39,938 bases of DNA from Dickeya zeae NCPPB 2538 (GTDB taxonomy: Bacteria; Pseudomonadota; Gammaproteobacteria; Enterobacterales; Enterobacteriaceae): positions 248,365-288,302 of the forward strand of contig NZ_CM001977.1 in the NCBI RefSeq assembly GCF_000406165.1, read 5' to 3'. Positions 8,291 to 18,076 of this stretch are shown piece after piece; positions within the stretch are counted from its first letter, which is position 1, and the number at the start of each line of letters is the position of its first letter. The notes under the pieces were generated by a model. That model did no database searches. It had not been told where the DNA came from and worked only from the letters and a program-made list of their open reading frames with translations. Position numbers and translations under genes: made by a program.

Positions 8291-8322
8291 TTTTTTCCGG
8301 CTAAATCCAGGAGCAAAAGCTA

Positions 8323-8820
8323 ATGGCATTAAATCTTCAAGACAAACAAGCGATTGTTGCTGAAGTCAGCGAAGTTGCCAAAGGCGCGCTGTCTGCGGTA
8401 GTTGCGGATTCCCGCGGCGTTACCGTAGATAAAATGACTGAACTGCGTAAAGCAGGTCGTGAAGCTGGCGTATACATGCGTGTTGTTCGTAACACCCTGC
8501 TGCGCCGCGTCGTTGAAGGCACTCAATTCGAATGCCTGAAAGACACGTTTGTTGGTCCGACCCTGATTGCATACTCGATGGAACACCCGGGCGCAGCTGC
8601 TCGTCTGTTCAAAGAGTTCGCGAAAGCGAATGCAAAATTTGAGGTCAAAGCGGCAGCCTTTGAAGGTGAGTTGATTCCGGCGGCTCAAATTGACCGTCTG
8701 GCTACTCTGCCGACTTACGAAGAAGCAATTGCACGCCTGATGGCGACCATGAAAGAAGCCTCTGCAGGCAAACTGGTCCGCACTCTGGCTGCTGTTCGCG
8801 ATCAGAAAGAAGCCGCGTAA
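8323..8820 (+). CDS. rplJ: 50S ribosomal protein L10
   Basis: L10 anchors the L7/L12 dimers at the base of the ribosomal stalk, and as a complex with them represses its own mRNA. The protein has 165 aa, as in E. coli. The N-terminal rRNA-binding domain begins ALNLQDKQAIVAEV and includes the DSRGVTVDKMTELRK region. The C-terminal helix (EEAIARLMATMKEASAGKLVRTLAAVR) is the L7/L12 docking helix. The start has the ribosome binding site CAGGAGC about 8 bases upstream. Confidence 0.98.
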   Translation: MALNLQDKQAIVAEVSEVAKGALSAVVADSRGVTVDKMTELRKAGREAGVYMRVVRNTLLRRVVEGTQFECLKDTFVGPTLIAYSMEHPGAAARLFKEFAKANAKFEVKAAAFEGELIPAAQIDRLATLPTYEEAIARLMATMKEASAGKLVRTLAAVRDQKEAA

Positions 8821-8886
8821 TCGCGCTTTTCCTGTTATCGCATTTGCTAACGTATAAACTTTTTCTGATTGTTAGGAACAATTGTT

Positions 8887-9255
8887 ATGTCTATCACTAA
8901 AGATCAAATCATTGAAGCAGTAGCCGCTATGTCTGTAATGGACGTTGTTGAGCTGATCTCTGCAATGGAAGAAAAATTCGGCGTTTCTGCTGCTGCCGCT
9001 GTTGCTGTAGCTGCTTCTGGCCCGGCTGAAGCTGCTGAAGAGAAAACTGAGTTCGACGTTATCCTGAAAGCTGTTGGCGCTAACAAAGTTGCTGTTATCA
9101 AAGCAGTACGTGGCGCAACTGGTCTGGGTCTGAAAGAAGCTAAAGACCTGGTTGAATCTGCTCCGGCTGCCCTGAAAGAAGGCGTGAGCAAAGATGACGC
9201 TGAAGCTCTGAAGAAATCTCTGGAAGAAGCTGGCGCTGAAGTTGAAGTTAAATAA
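8887..9255 (+). CDS. rplL: 50S ribosomal protein L7/L12
   Basis: L7/L12 is the acidic stalk protein, present as multiple dimers per ribosome, that recruits and stimulates translational GTPases. The protein has 122 aa (E. coli 121). The N-terminal dimerisation domain SITKDQIIEAVAAMSVMDVVELI is at 2-33, the Ala-rich hinge at about 35-52 and the globular C-terminal domain (KTEFDVILKAVGANKVAVIK onward) at about 53-122. The ATG at 8887 is used because it gives the family N-terminus; an upstream in-frame start at 8869 would add six residues that are not part of the family. TAGGA serves as ribosome binding site. Confidence 0.98.
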   Translation: MSITKDQIIEAVAAMSVMDVVELISAMEEKFGVSAAAAVAVAASGPAEAAEEKTEFDVILKAVGANKVAVIKAVRGATGLGLKEAKDLVESAPAALKEGVSKDDAEALKKSLEEAGAEVEVK

Positions 9256-9272
9256 GCCAACCCTTCCGGTTG

Positions 9273-9325
9273 CAGCCTGAGTCATCAGGCTGATGGCTGG
9301 TGACTTTTTGGTCACCAGCCTTTTT
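9273..9325 (+). terminator. rplL-rpoB attenuator (double hairpin)
   Basis: Two stem-loops follow rplL: CAGCCTGA (9273-9280) / TCAGGCTG (9285-9292), then GGCTGGTGAC (9295-9304) / GTCACCAGCC (9311-9320) followed by TTTTT. The second has the form of an intrinsic terminator. In E. coli a partial terminator at this place lets only a fraction of transcripts continue into rpoBC, setting the ratio of ribosomal protein to RNA polymerase. Confidence 0.9.
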
Positions 9326-9382
9326 GCGCTGTAGGGTGCCGGTAGCGTTTCACACTGTTTGACTGCCGGTTTCCCATCAATG

Positions 9383-9472
9383 CTTGTTTCTATCGACGAC
9401 TTAATATACTGCGCCAGAGCAGTCTGTTCTGTGTAAAGCGCAATGAAATGGTTTAAGAGTGATAGAAACAGG
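9383..9472 (+). other. Probable RNase III processing stem upstream of rpoB
   Basis: Two complementary segments, CTTGTTTCTATC (9383-9394) and GATAGAAACAGG (9461-9472), pair over 12 bp with one G-U. They bracket smaller inner pairings (GCGC/GCGC, CAG..CTG), closing a roughly 90-nt hairpin. An RNase III cleavage site lies in the same rplL-rpoB spacer in E. coli. Together with the attenuator this accounts for most of the 324-base gap before rpoB. Confidence 0.7.
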
Positions 9473-9579
9473 TATTGCGGAATGTGTTCCATATTCCGAT
9501 CGACATAAATGGTGTTGCATGAACCGTCCTTATCAGGGCGGACAAAGTGGGTCGACTTGTCAGCGAGCTGAGGAACCCT

Positions 9580-12500
9580 ATGGTTTACTCCTATACCGAG
9601 AAAAAACGTATTCGTAAGGATTTTGGGAAACGTCCACAAGTTTTGGATATCCCATATCTCCTTTCTATCCAGCTTGACTCGTTCCAGAAGTTCATCGAGC
9701 AAGATCCGGAAGGTCAGTATGGTCTGGAAGCTGCATTCCGTTCCGTATTCCCTATCTCAAGTTACAGCGGCAGCTCTGAACTGCAATATGTCAGCTACCG
9801 TCTGGGTGAGCCGGTATTTGACGTACAAGAGTGTCAAATCCGTGGCGTTACCTACTCCGCGCCGCTGCGCGTAAAACTGCGTCTGGTGATCTACGAGCGC
9901 GAAGCGCCGGAAGGCACCGTTAAAGACATCAAAGAACAAGAAGTGTACATGGGCGAAATTCCGCTCATGACCGACAACGGTACCTTTGTTATCAATGGTA
10001 CTGAGCGTGTTATCGTTTCTCAGTTACATCGTAGTCCTGGCGTCTTCTTTGACAGCGATAAGGGTAAAACCCACTCTTCCGGTAAGGTGCTGTATAACGC
10101 ACGTATTATTCCTTACCGTGGTTCCTGGCTGGACTTTGAATTCGACCCGAAAGACAACCTGTTTGTCCGTATTGACCGTCGCCGTAAACTGCCGGCTACC
10201 ATCATTCTGCGCGCATTGAATTACTCCACCGAAGAAATTCTGGACCTGTTCTTCGATAAAGTGGTGTATGAAATCCACAACAACAAGTTGCAGATGGAAT
10301 TGGTGCCGGAACGTCTGCGTGGCGAAACCGCCTCGTTCGACATCGAAGCCGACGGTAAAGTCTACGTTGAAAAAGGCCGTCGTATCACCGCGCGCCATAT
10401 CCGTCAGTTGGAAAAAGACGGTATCGAACGTATCGAAGTACCGGTTGAATACATCGCAGGCAAAGTGCTGGCGAAAGACTATGTGGATGAAAGCACCGGT
10501 GAAGTGATCGCTATGGCGAACATGGAGCTGTCGCTGGATCTGCTGGCTAAGCTGAGTCAGTCTGGTCACAAGCGTATTGAAACGCTGTTCACCAACGATC
10601 TGGACCACGGCCCGTACATGTCCGAGACCGTGCGTGTTGACCCAACCAACGATCGCCTGAGCGCACTGGTTGAGATCTACCGCATGATGCGTCCTGGCGA
10701 GCCGCCGACACGCGAAGCTGCTGAAACCCTGTTCGAAAATCTGTTCTTCTCTGAAGATCGTTACGATCTGTCCGCGGTTGGCCGTATGAAGTTCAACCGT
10801 TCGCTGCTGCGCGAAGAGATTGAAGGCTCTGGCATTCTGAGCAAGGCAGACATTATCGATGTGATGAAAAAACTCATCGATATTCGTAACGGTAAGGGTG
10901 AAGTCGACGATATCGACCATCTGGGCAACCGTCGTATCCGTTCTGTCGGTGAAATGGCGGAAAACCAATTCCGCGTTGGTCTGGTGCGTGTTGAGCGTGC
11001 GGTGAAAGAGCGTCTGTCTTTGGGCGACCTGGATACGCTGATGCCGCAGGACATGATCAATGCCAAACCGATTTCTGCGGCGGTGAAAGAGTTCTTCGGT
11101 TCCAGCCAGCTGTCTCAGTTTATGGACCAGAACAACCCGCTGTCTGAGATTACGCATAAACGCCGTATCTCCGCTCTCGGCCCTGGCGGTTTGACCCGTG
11201 AACGTGCTGGCTTCGAAGTACGTGACGTACACCCGACTCACTACGGTCGTGTATGTCCTATCGAAACGCCGGAAGGTCCGAACATCGGTCTTATCAACTC
11301 GCTGTCCGTGTATGCACAGACTAACGAGTATGGTTTCCTGGAAACCCCGTACCGCCGTGTACGCGATGGCGTGGTCACTGACGAAATTCATTACCTGTCG
11401 GCTATCGAAGAAGGCAACTACGTTATTGCTCAGGCGAACACCAACCTGGATGACGAAGGCCACTTCATCGATGAACTGGTTACCTGCCGTAGCAAAGGCG
11501 AATCCAGCTTGTTCAGCCGTGATCAGGTTGACTACATGGACGTTTCCACCCAACAGGTGGTCTCCGTCGGTGCTTCACTGATCCCGTTCCTGGAACACGA
11601 TGACGCCAACCGCGCCCTGATGGGTGCGAACATGCAACGTCAGGCGGTTCCGACCCTGCGTGCTGACAAGCCGCTGGTTGGTACCGGTATGGAACGTGCT
11701 GTTGCCGTTGACTCCGGTGTAACTGCGGTTGCTAAACGCGGTGGTATCGTGCAGTACGTCGATGCTTCTCGTATCGTTATCAAAGTTAACGAAGAAGAGA
11801 TGTATCCGGGCGAAGCAGGTATCGATATCTACAACCTGACCAAATACACCCGTTCCAACCAGAACACCTGTATCAACCAGATGCCATGTGTGTCACTGGG
11901 TGAGCCGGTTGAACGTGGCGATGTGTTGGCTGACGGTCCGTCTACCGACCTCGGTGAACTGGCGCTGGGTCAGAACATGCGCGTAGCGTTCATGCCGTGG
12001 AACGGTTACAACTTCGAAGACTCCATCCTCGTTTCCGAGCGTGTAGTACAGGAAGACCGTTTTACCACTATCCACATTCAGGAACTGGCGTGTGTGTCCC
12101 GTGACACCAAGCTGGGGCCAGAAGAGATCACTGCTGATATCCCGAACGTGGGTGAAGCGGCGCTCTCCAAGCTGGATGAATCCGGTATCGTTTACATCGG
12201 TGCGGAAGTCACCGGTGGCGATATTCTGGTCGGTAAAGTGACGCCGAAAGGCGAAACTCAGCTGACGCCGGAAGAGAAACTGTTGCGTGCGATCTTCGGT
12301 GAGAAGGCATCTGACGTAAAAGACTCTTCTCTGCGTGTGCCGAACGGCGTTTCCGGTACGGTTATCGACGTACAAGTCTTTACCCGCGATGGCGTGGAAA
12401 AAGACAAACGTGCGCTGGAAATCGAAGAAATGCAGCTCAAGCAGGCCAAGAAAGACCTGACTGAAGAACTGCAGATTCTGGAAGCCGGTCTGTTTGCCCG

Positions 12501-13608
12501 TATCCATGATGTGCTGGTTGCCGGTGGCGTTGAAGCCGACAAACTGGACAAGCTGCCGCGCGAGCGTTGGCTGGAACTGGGTCTGACCGACGAAGAGAAG
12601 CAGAATCAGCTGGAGCAGTTGGCTGAGCAGTACGACGAGCTGAAACACGAATTCGAGAAGAAACTCGAAGCCAAACGTCGCAAAATCACCCAGGGTGATG
12701 ATCTGGCACCGGGCGTGCTGAAGATCGTTAAGGTGTATCTGGCGGTCAAACGTCAGATCCAGCCGGGTGACAAGATGGCAGGTCGTCACGGTAACAAGGG
12801 TGTTATCTCCAAGATCAACCCGATCGAAGATATGCCTTACGATGAGAACGGCACGCCGGTCGACATCGTACTGAACCCGCTGGGCGTACCATCACGTATG
12901 AACATCGGTCAGATTCTGGAAACCCACCTGGGTATGGCAGCGAAAGGCATCGGTGACAAGATCAACGCCATGCTCAAGCAGCATCAGGAAGTGGCCAAAC
13001 TGCGTGAGTTCATCCAGCGCGCTTATGACCTGGGCAACGACGTACGCCAGAAAGTTGACCTGAACACCTTCAGCGATGAAGAAGTTCTGCGTCTGGCAGA
13101 GAATCTGAAGAAAGGTATGCCGATCGCCACGCCGGTGTTCGACGGTGCCAAGGAAAACGAGATCAAAGAGTTGCTGAAACTCGGCGATCTGCCGACTTCC
13201 GGTCAGATTACGTTGTTCGACGGCCGTACTGGCGAGCAGTTCGAGCGTCCTGTTACCGTGGGCTACATGTACATGCTGAAACTGAACCACTTGGTTGATG
13301 ACAAGATGCATGCCCGTTCAACCGGCTCTTACAGCCTGGTTACCCAGCAGCCGTTGGGTGGTAAGGCGCAGTTCGGTGGTCAGCGCTTCGGTGAGATGGA
13401 AGTGTGGGCGCTGGAAGCTTACGGCGCAGCCTATACCCTGCAGGAAATGCTGACGGTGAAATCCGATGACGTGAACGGCCGTACCAAGATGTACAAAAAC
13501 ATCGTGGATGGCGATCACCGGATGGAACCGGGTATGCCGGAGTCCTTCAACGTATTGTTGAAAGAAATCCGCTCCCTGGGTATCAACATCGAGCTGGAAG
13601 AAGAGTAA
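9580..13608 (+). CDS. rpoB: DNA-directed RNA polymerase subunit beta
   Basis: RpoB is the second-largest core RNA polymerase subunit, forming one jaw of the cleft and part of the active centre. From ATG 9580 (MVYSYTEKKRIRKDFG) it has 1342 aa, exactly E. coli length. AGG in GAGGAACCCT is the ribosome binding site; an in-frame start at 9547 would add residues not seen in the family. The rifampicin pocket (E. coli numbering 507-533) reads SQLSQFMDQNNPLSEITHKR then RISALGPGG, i.e. the susceptible sequence with Asp516, His526 and Ser531 intact. Also conserved are GRHGNKGVIS and the C-terminal MPESFNVLLKEIRSLGINIE. It is followed by rpoC after 107 nt. Confidence 0.99.
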   Translation: MVYSYTEKKRIRKDFGKRPQVLDIPYLLSIQLDSFQKFIEQDPEGQYGLEAAFRSVFPISSYSGSSELQYVSYRLGEPVFDVQECQIRGVTYSAPLRVKLRLVIYEREAPEGTVKDIKEQEVYMGEIPLMTDNGTFVINGTERVIVSQLHRSPGVFFDSDKGKTHSSGKVLYNARIIPYRGSWLDFEFDPKDNLFVRIDRRRKLPATIILRALNYSTEEILDLFFDKVVYEIHNNKLQMELVPERLRGETASFDIEADGKVYVEKGRRITARHIRQLEKDGIERIEVPVEYIAGKVLAKDYVDESTGEVIAMANMELSLDLLAKLSQSGHKRIETLFTNDLDHGPYMSETVRVDPTNDRLSALVEIYRMMRPGEPPTREAAETLFENLFFSEDRYDLSAVGRMKFNRSLLREEIEGSGILSKADIIDVMKKLIDIRNGKGEVDDIDHLGNRRIRSVGEMAENQFRVGLVRVERAVKERLSLGDLDTLMPQDMINAKPISAAVKEFFGSSQLSQFMDQNNPLSEITHKRRISALGPGGLTRERAGFEVRDVHPTHYGRVCPIETPEGPNIGLINSLSVYAQTNEYGFLETPYRRVRDGVVTDEIHYLSAIEEGNYVIAQANTNLDDEGHFIDELVTCRSKGESSLFSRDQVDYMDVSTQQVVSVGASLIPFLEHDDANRALMGANMQRQAVPTLRADKPLVGTGMERAVAVDSGVTAVAKRGGIVQYVDASRIVIKVNEEEMYPGEAGIDIYNLTKYTRSNQNTCINQMPCVSLGEPVERGDVLADGPSTDLGELALGQNMRVAFMPWNGYNFEDSILVSERVVQEDRFTTIHIQELACVSRDTKLGPEEITADIPNVGEAALSKLDESGIVYIGAEVTGGDILVGKVTPKGETQLTPEEKLLRAIFGEKASDVKDSSLRVPNGVSGTVIDVQVFTRDGVEKDKRALEIEEMQLKQAKKDLTEELQILEAGLFARIHDVLVAGGVEADKLDKLPRERWLELGLTDEEKQNQLEQLAEQYDELKHEFEKKLEAKRRKITQGDDLAPGVLKIVKVYLAVKRQIQPGDKMAGRHGNKGVISKINPIEDMPYDENGTPVDIVLNPLGVPSRMNIGQILETHLGMAAKGIGDKINAMLKQHQEVAKLREFIQRAYDLGNDVRQKVDLNTFSDEEVLRLAENLKKGMPIATPVFDGAKENEIKELLKLGDLPTSGQITLFDGRTGEQFERPVTVGYMYMLKLNHLVDDKMHARSTGSYSLVTQQPLGGKAQFGGQRFGEMEVWALEAYGAAYTLQEMLTVKSDDVNGRTKMYKNIVDGDHRMEPGMPESFNVLLKEIRSLGINIELEEE

Positions 13609-13644
13609 TCCCAGCCCGATAGCGCTGCGAGCATTCGTTACAGG

Positions 13645-13684
13645 GGCACCTGAACCATGTTGTTAACAGCAAGGTTTAGGTGCC
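13645..13684 (+). other. Hairpin in the rpoB-rpoC spacer
   Basis: GGCACCTGAACC (13645-13656) pairs with GGTTTAGGTGCC (13673-13684) over 12 bp with one G-U, enclosing a 16-nt loop. There is no U-tract, so it is not a terminator. It ends about 20 bases before the rpoC ribosome binding site and may stabilise or process the message. Confidence 0.6.
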
Positions 13685-13715
13685 TGACAGGTCTAACTCC
13701 GACAGGAGCCAATCC

Positions 13716-16700
13716 GTGAAAGACTTATTAAAGTTTCTGAAAGCGCAAACTAAAACCGAAGAGTTTGATGCGATCAAAATTGCTCTGGCCTCGCCAGACA
13801 TGATCCGTTCCTGGTCTTTTGGTGAAGTAAAAAAGCCAGAAACCATTAACTACCGTACGTTCAAACCAGAACGTGACGGTCTGTTCTGCGCCCGTATCTT
13901 TGGGCCGGTAAAAGACTATGAGTGCCTGTGCGGTAAGTACAAGCGCCTGAAACACCGTGGCGTGATTTGTGAGAAGTGCGGCGTTGAAGTGACCCAGACT
14001 AAAGTGCGTCGTGAGCGCATGGGCCACATCGAGCTGGCCTCTCCGACCGCTCATATCTGGTTTTTGAAATCGCTGCCGTCTCGTATCGGTTTGCTGCTGG
14101 ATATGCCGCTGCGTGATATCGAACGTGTCCTTTACTTCGAATCTTACGTGGTGATCGAAGGCGGGATGACCAACCTGGAACGCCGCCAGATCCTGACCGA
14201 AGAACAGTATCTGGACGCGCTGGAAGAGTTTGGTGACGAGTTCGACGCCAAGATGGGTGCCGAGGCTATCCAGGCTCTGCTGAAAAACATGGATCTGGAG
14301 CAGGAATGCGAACAGCTGCGTGAAGAGCTGAACGAAACCAACTCCGAGACCAAACGTAAGAAACTGACCAAACGCATCAAGCTGCTGGAAGCGTTCGTAC
14401 AGTCTGGCAACAAGCCGGAGTGGATGATCCTGACTGTGCTGCCGGTGCTGCCGCCGGACCTGCGTCCGCTGGTACCGCTGGATGGCGGTCGTTTCGCGAC
14501 TTCCGATCTGAACGATCTGTATCGCCGCGTGATTAACCGTAACAACCGTTTGAAGCGTCTGTTGGATCTGGCTGCGCCCGATATCATCGTACGTAACGAA
14601 AAACGTATGTTGCAGGAAGCGGTGGATGCGCTGCTGGATAACGGCCGTCGCGGTCGTGCCATCACCGGTTCTAACAAGCGTCCGCTGAAATCTTTGGCCG
14701 ATATGATCAAAGGTAAGCAGGGTCGTTTCCGTCAGAACCTGCTCGGTAAGCGTGTGGACTACTCCGGTCGTTCTGTTATCACCGTAGGTCCGTACCTGCG
14801 TCTGCATCAGTGCGGTCTGCCGAAGAAAATGGCGCTGGAACTGTTCAAACCGTTTATCTACGGCAAGCTGGAACTGCGTGGTCTTGCTACCACCATCAAA
14901 GCTGCCAAGAAGATGGTAGAACGCGAAGAAGCAGTAGTATGGGATATCCTGGATGAAGTTATCCGCGAACACCCGGTACTGCTGAACCGTGCACCGACGC
15001 TGCACCGTTTGGGTATTCAGGCGTTCGAACCGGTTCTGATCGAAGGTAAAGCGATTCAGTTGCACCCGTTGGTGTGTGCGGCCTATAACGCCGACTTCGA
15101 CGGTGACCAGATGGCTGTTCACGTACCGCTGACGCTGGAAGCCCAGCTCGAAGCGCGTGCGCTGATGATGTCCACCAACAACATCCTGTCGCCAGCGAAC
15201 GGTGAGCCGATTATCGTTCCGTCTCAGGACGTGGTATTGGGTCTGTACTACATGACCCGTGACTGTGTTAACGCCAAAGGCGAAGGCATGGTGCTGACTG
15301 GTCCGAAAGAAGCTGAACGCATTTATCGTGCAGGTCTGGCTTCGCTGCATGCGCGTGTAAAAGTGCGTATTACTGAGCATCAGAAGAATGCACAGGGCGA
15401 GTGGACGCAGAAAACCAGCCTGATCGACACTACCGTAGGTCGTGCGATTCTGTGGATGATCGTGCCGAAAGGTCTGCCTTATTCCATCGTCAACCAGGCG
15501 TTGGGTAAGAAAGCAATCTCCAAGATGCTGAACACCTGCTACCGCGTATTGGGTCTGAAACCGACTGTTATTTTTGCCGACCAGATCATGTACACCGGTT
15601 TTGCCTACGCGGCGCGTTCCGGTTCTTCCGTTGGTATCGACGATATGGTGATCCCGGCGAAGAAAGTGGAAATCATCAGCGAAGCGGAAGCCGAAGTTGC
15701 CGAGATTCAGGAACAGTTCCAGTCTGGTCTGGTTACCGCGGGCGAACGCTACAACAAAGTTATCGACATTTGGGCTGCGGCGAACGAGCGCGTGGCCAAA
15801 GCGATGATGGAAAACCTCTCTACCGAAACCGTTATCAACCGTAACGGCGAAGAAGAGAAACAGGTGTCCTTCAACAGCATCTTTATGATGGCCGACTCCG
15901 GTGCGCGTGGTTCTGCGGCACAGATTCGTCAGCTGGCGGGGATGCGTGGTCTGATGGCGAAGCCGGATGGCTCCATCATCGAAACGCCGATCACCGCGAA
16001 CTTCCGTGAAGGTCTGAACGTACTCCAGTACTTCATCTCCACGCACGGTGCGCGTAAAGGTCTGGCGGATACCGCACTGAAAACGGCGAACTCCGGTTAC
16101 CTGACCCGTCGTCTGGTTGACGTAGCGCAGGACCTGGTGGTGACCGAGGATGATTGCGGTACCCACGAAGGCATCATGATGACGCCGGTTATCGAAGGTG
16201 GCGACGTGAAAGAGCCGCTGCGTGAGCGCGTACTGGGCCGTGTGACGGCAGAAGACGTGCTGAAACCGGGTACGGCAGACATTCTGGTTCCGCGCAATAC
16301 GCTGCTGAACGAGAAATGGTGTGACCTGCTGGAAGAAAACTCAGTTGATGCGTTGAAAGTACGCTCTGTTGTAGGTTGTGAAACCGACTTCGGTGTGTGT
16401 GCTAAGTGCTACGGTCGCGACCTGGCGCGTGGCCATATCATCAACAAGGGTGAGGCTATCGGGGTTATCGCGGCACAGTCCATCGGTGAACCGGGTACCC
16501 AGCTGACGATGCGTACCTTCCACATCGGTGGTGCGGCATCGCGTGCGGCAGCAGAATCCAGCATTCAGGTGAAAAACAAGGGTACGTTGCGACTGAGCAA
16601 TGCCAAGTTCGTTATGAACAACGCCGGTAAGCTGGTCATCACCTCGCGTAACACCGAGCTGAAACTGATCGACGAATTCGGCCGTACCAAAGAAAGCTAT

Positions 16701-17939
16701 AAAGTGCCTTACGGTGCGGTCATGGCGAAAGGGAACGGTGACGATGTCGCGGGCGGTGAAACTGTCGCGAACTGGGATCCGCATACCATGCCGGTTATCA
16801 CCGAAGTGGGCGGTAGCATTCGCTTTACCGACATGATCGACGGCCAGACGATTACTCGTCAGACCGACGAACTGACCGGTCTGTCTTCTATCGTGGTTCT
16901 GGACAGTGCAGAACGTACCGGTGGTGGTAAAGATCTGCGTCCGGCACTGAGAATCGTTGATGCTAACGGCAATGACGTACTGATTCCGGGCACCGATATG
17001 CCGGCACAGTACTTCCTGCCAGGTAAAGCGATTGTCCAGTTGGAAGACGGTACACAGATCGGCGCGGGTGATACCCTGGCGCGTATTCCGCAGGAATCCG
17101 GCGGTACCAAGGATATTACCGGTGGTCTGCCGCGCGTTGCTGACTTGTTTGAAGCACGTCGTCCGAAAGAGCCTGCAATCCTGGCGGAAGTCAGCGGTGT
17201 GGTATCCTTCGGTAAAGAAACCAAAGGCAAACGTCGTCTGGTGATTACGCCGGTTGATGGCAGCGAACCGTACGAAGAGATGATTCCGAAGTGGCGTCAG
17301 CTCAACGTGTTCGAAGGTGAACGTGTGGAACGTGGTGACGTGATCTCCGATGGTCCAGAGTCTCCGCACGATATCCTGCGTCTGCGTGGCGTACATGCGG
17401 TAACCCGTTACATCACCAACGAAGTGCAGGAAGTTTACCGACTGCAGGGCGTTAAGATTAACGATAAACACATCGAAGTTATCGTTCGTCAGATGCTGCG
17501 TAAAGGCACCATCGTCAATCCGGGTAGCTCTGAGTTCCTGGAAGGCGAGCAGGTGGAAATGTCGCGCATCAAGATCGCCAATCGTCAGTTGGAAGCGGAC
17601 GGCAAGATTGCGGCAACGTATAGCCGTGACCTGCTGGGTATCACCAAGGCGTCTCTGGCTACCGAATCCTTCATCTCCGCGGCATCGTTCCAGGAAACGA
17701 CTCGCGTACTGACGGAAGCGGCGGTTGCGGGTAAACGTGATGAGCTGCGTGGCCTGAAAGAAAACGTCATCGTGGGTCGACTGATCCCGGCCGGTACCGG
17801 TTATGCATACCATCAGGATCGTATGCGTCGCCGTCAGGCAGGTGAACAGCCGGTTACACCGCAGGTGAGTGCTGAAGAAGCCTCTGCCAACCTGGCTGAG
17901 TTGCTGAACGCTGGTCTGGGTGGTAGCGACGACGAATAA
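13716..17939 (+). CDS. rpoC: DNA-directed RNA polymerase subunit beta'
   Basis: RpoC is the largest core subunit and carries the catalytic magnesium site. From the GTG at 13716 (KDLLKFLKAQTKTEEFD, preceded by ACAGGAGCC) it has 1407 aa, exactly E. coli length. Starting at 13680 would add 12 unsupported residues. Visible are the N-terminal zinc site (Cys70, 72, 85, 88 by E. coli numbering, in YECLCGKY and ICEKCGVEV) and the absolutely conserved NADFDGD magnesium loop near 458-464. The second zinc site comprises EDDCGTHEG and GCETDFGVCAKCYG. The bridge-helix/trigger-loop region is present with QLTMRTFHIGG. It ends the operon and is followed by a strong terminator. Confidence 0.99.
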   Translation: MKDLLKFLKAQTKTEEFDAIKIALASPDMIRSWSFGEVKKPETINYRTFKPERDGLFCARIFGPVKDYECLCGKYKRLKHRGVICEKCGVEVTQTKVRRERMGHIELASPTAHIWFLKSLPSRIGLLLDMPLRDIERVLYFESYVVIEGGMTNLERRQILTEEQYLDALEEFGDEFDAKMGAEAIQALLKNMDLEQECEQLREELNETNSETKRKKLTKRIKLLEAFVQSGNKPEWMILTVLPVLPPDLRPLVPLDGGRFATSDLNDLYRRVINRNNRLKRLLDLAAPDIIVRNEKRMLQEAVDALLDNGRRGRAITGSNKRPLKSLADMIKGKQGRFRQNLLGKRVDYSGRSVITVGPYLRLHQCGLPKKMALELFKPFIYGKLELRGLATTIKAAKKMVEREEAVVWDILDEVIREHPVLLNRAPTLHRLGIQAFEPVLIEGKAIQLHPLVCAAYNADFDGDQMAVHVPLTLEAQLEARALMMSTNNILSPANGEPIIVPSQDVVLGLYYMTRDCVNAKGEGMVLTGPKEAERIYRAGLASLHARVKVRITEHQKNAQGEWTQKTSLIDTTVGRAILWMIVPKGLPYSIVNQALGKKAISKMLNTCYRVLGLKPTVIFADQIMYTGFAYAARSGSSVGIDDMVIPAKKVEIISEAEAEVAEIQEQFQSGLVTAGERYNKVIDIWAAANERVAKAMMENLSTETVINRNGEEEKQVSFNSIFMMADSGARGSAAQIRQLAGMRGLMAKPDGSIIETPITANFREGLNVLQYFISTHGARKGLADTALKTANSGYLTRRLVDVAQDLVVTEDDCGTHEGIMMTPVIEGGDVKEPLRERVLGRVTAEDVLKPGTADILVPRNTLLNEKWCDLLEENSVDALKVRSVVGCETDFGVCAKCYGRDLARGHIINKGEAIGVIAAQSIGEPGTQLTMRTFHIGGAASRAAAESSIQVKNKGTLRLSNAKFVMNNAGKLVITSRNTELKLIDEFGRTKESYKVPYGAVMAKGNGDDVAGGETVANWDPHTMPVITEVGGSIRFTDMIDGQTITRQTDELTGLSSIVVLDSAERTGGGKDLRPALRIVDANGNDVLIPGTDMPAQYFLPGKAIVQLEDGTQIGAGDTLARIPQESGGTKDITGGLPRVADLFEARRPKEPAILAEVSGVVSFGKETKGKRRLVITPVDGSEPYEEMIPKWRQLNVFEGERVERGDVISDGPESPHDILRLRGVHAVTRYITNEVQEVYRLQGVKINDKHIEVIVRQMLRKGTIVNPGSSEFLEGEQVEMSRIKIANRQLEADGKIAATYSRDLLGITKASLATESFISAASFQETTRVLTEAAVAGKRDELRGLKENVIVGRLIPAGTGYAYHQDRMRRRQAGEQPVTPQVSAEEASANLAELLNAGLGGSDDE

Positions 17940-17959
17940 TCGTCACTTCCCCCGATAAT

Positions 17960-17998
17960 AAAAAACCGTACCTTAGCGATAAGGTGCGGTTTTTTTTA
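17960..17998 (+). terminator. rpoC operon terminator
   Basis: The stem CCGTACCTT (17966-17974) / AAGGTGCGG (17981-17989), with one G-U and a 6-nt loop, is flanked by AAAAAA and an 8-T tract. It lies 20 bases after the rpoC stop. Confidence 0.95.
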
Positions 17999-18076
17999 TA
18001 TTCTTATTTCACACCGGAAGCTTTTATTCGTGCCCGTGATTGTTTAACAATAGCTCGATGTGACATTCAGTCGACC

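Noticed and set aside
11098..11200. Rifampicin-resistance substitutions in rpoB
   Set aside because: The cluster I residues (Asp516, His526, Ser531 by E. coli numbering) are all of the susceptible type.
13728..16166. Very long minus-strand open frame (812 codons) opposite rpoC
   Set aside because: It is a mirror of the strongly biased rpoC codons. It has no ribosome binding site and no recognisable domain. The same explanation covers the long antisense frames opposite rpoB (10024-11553, 11893-12789), rpoC (16341-17813), rplKA (6856-7818) and purHD (37363-38436).
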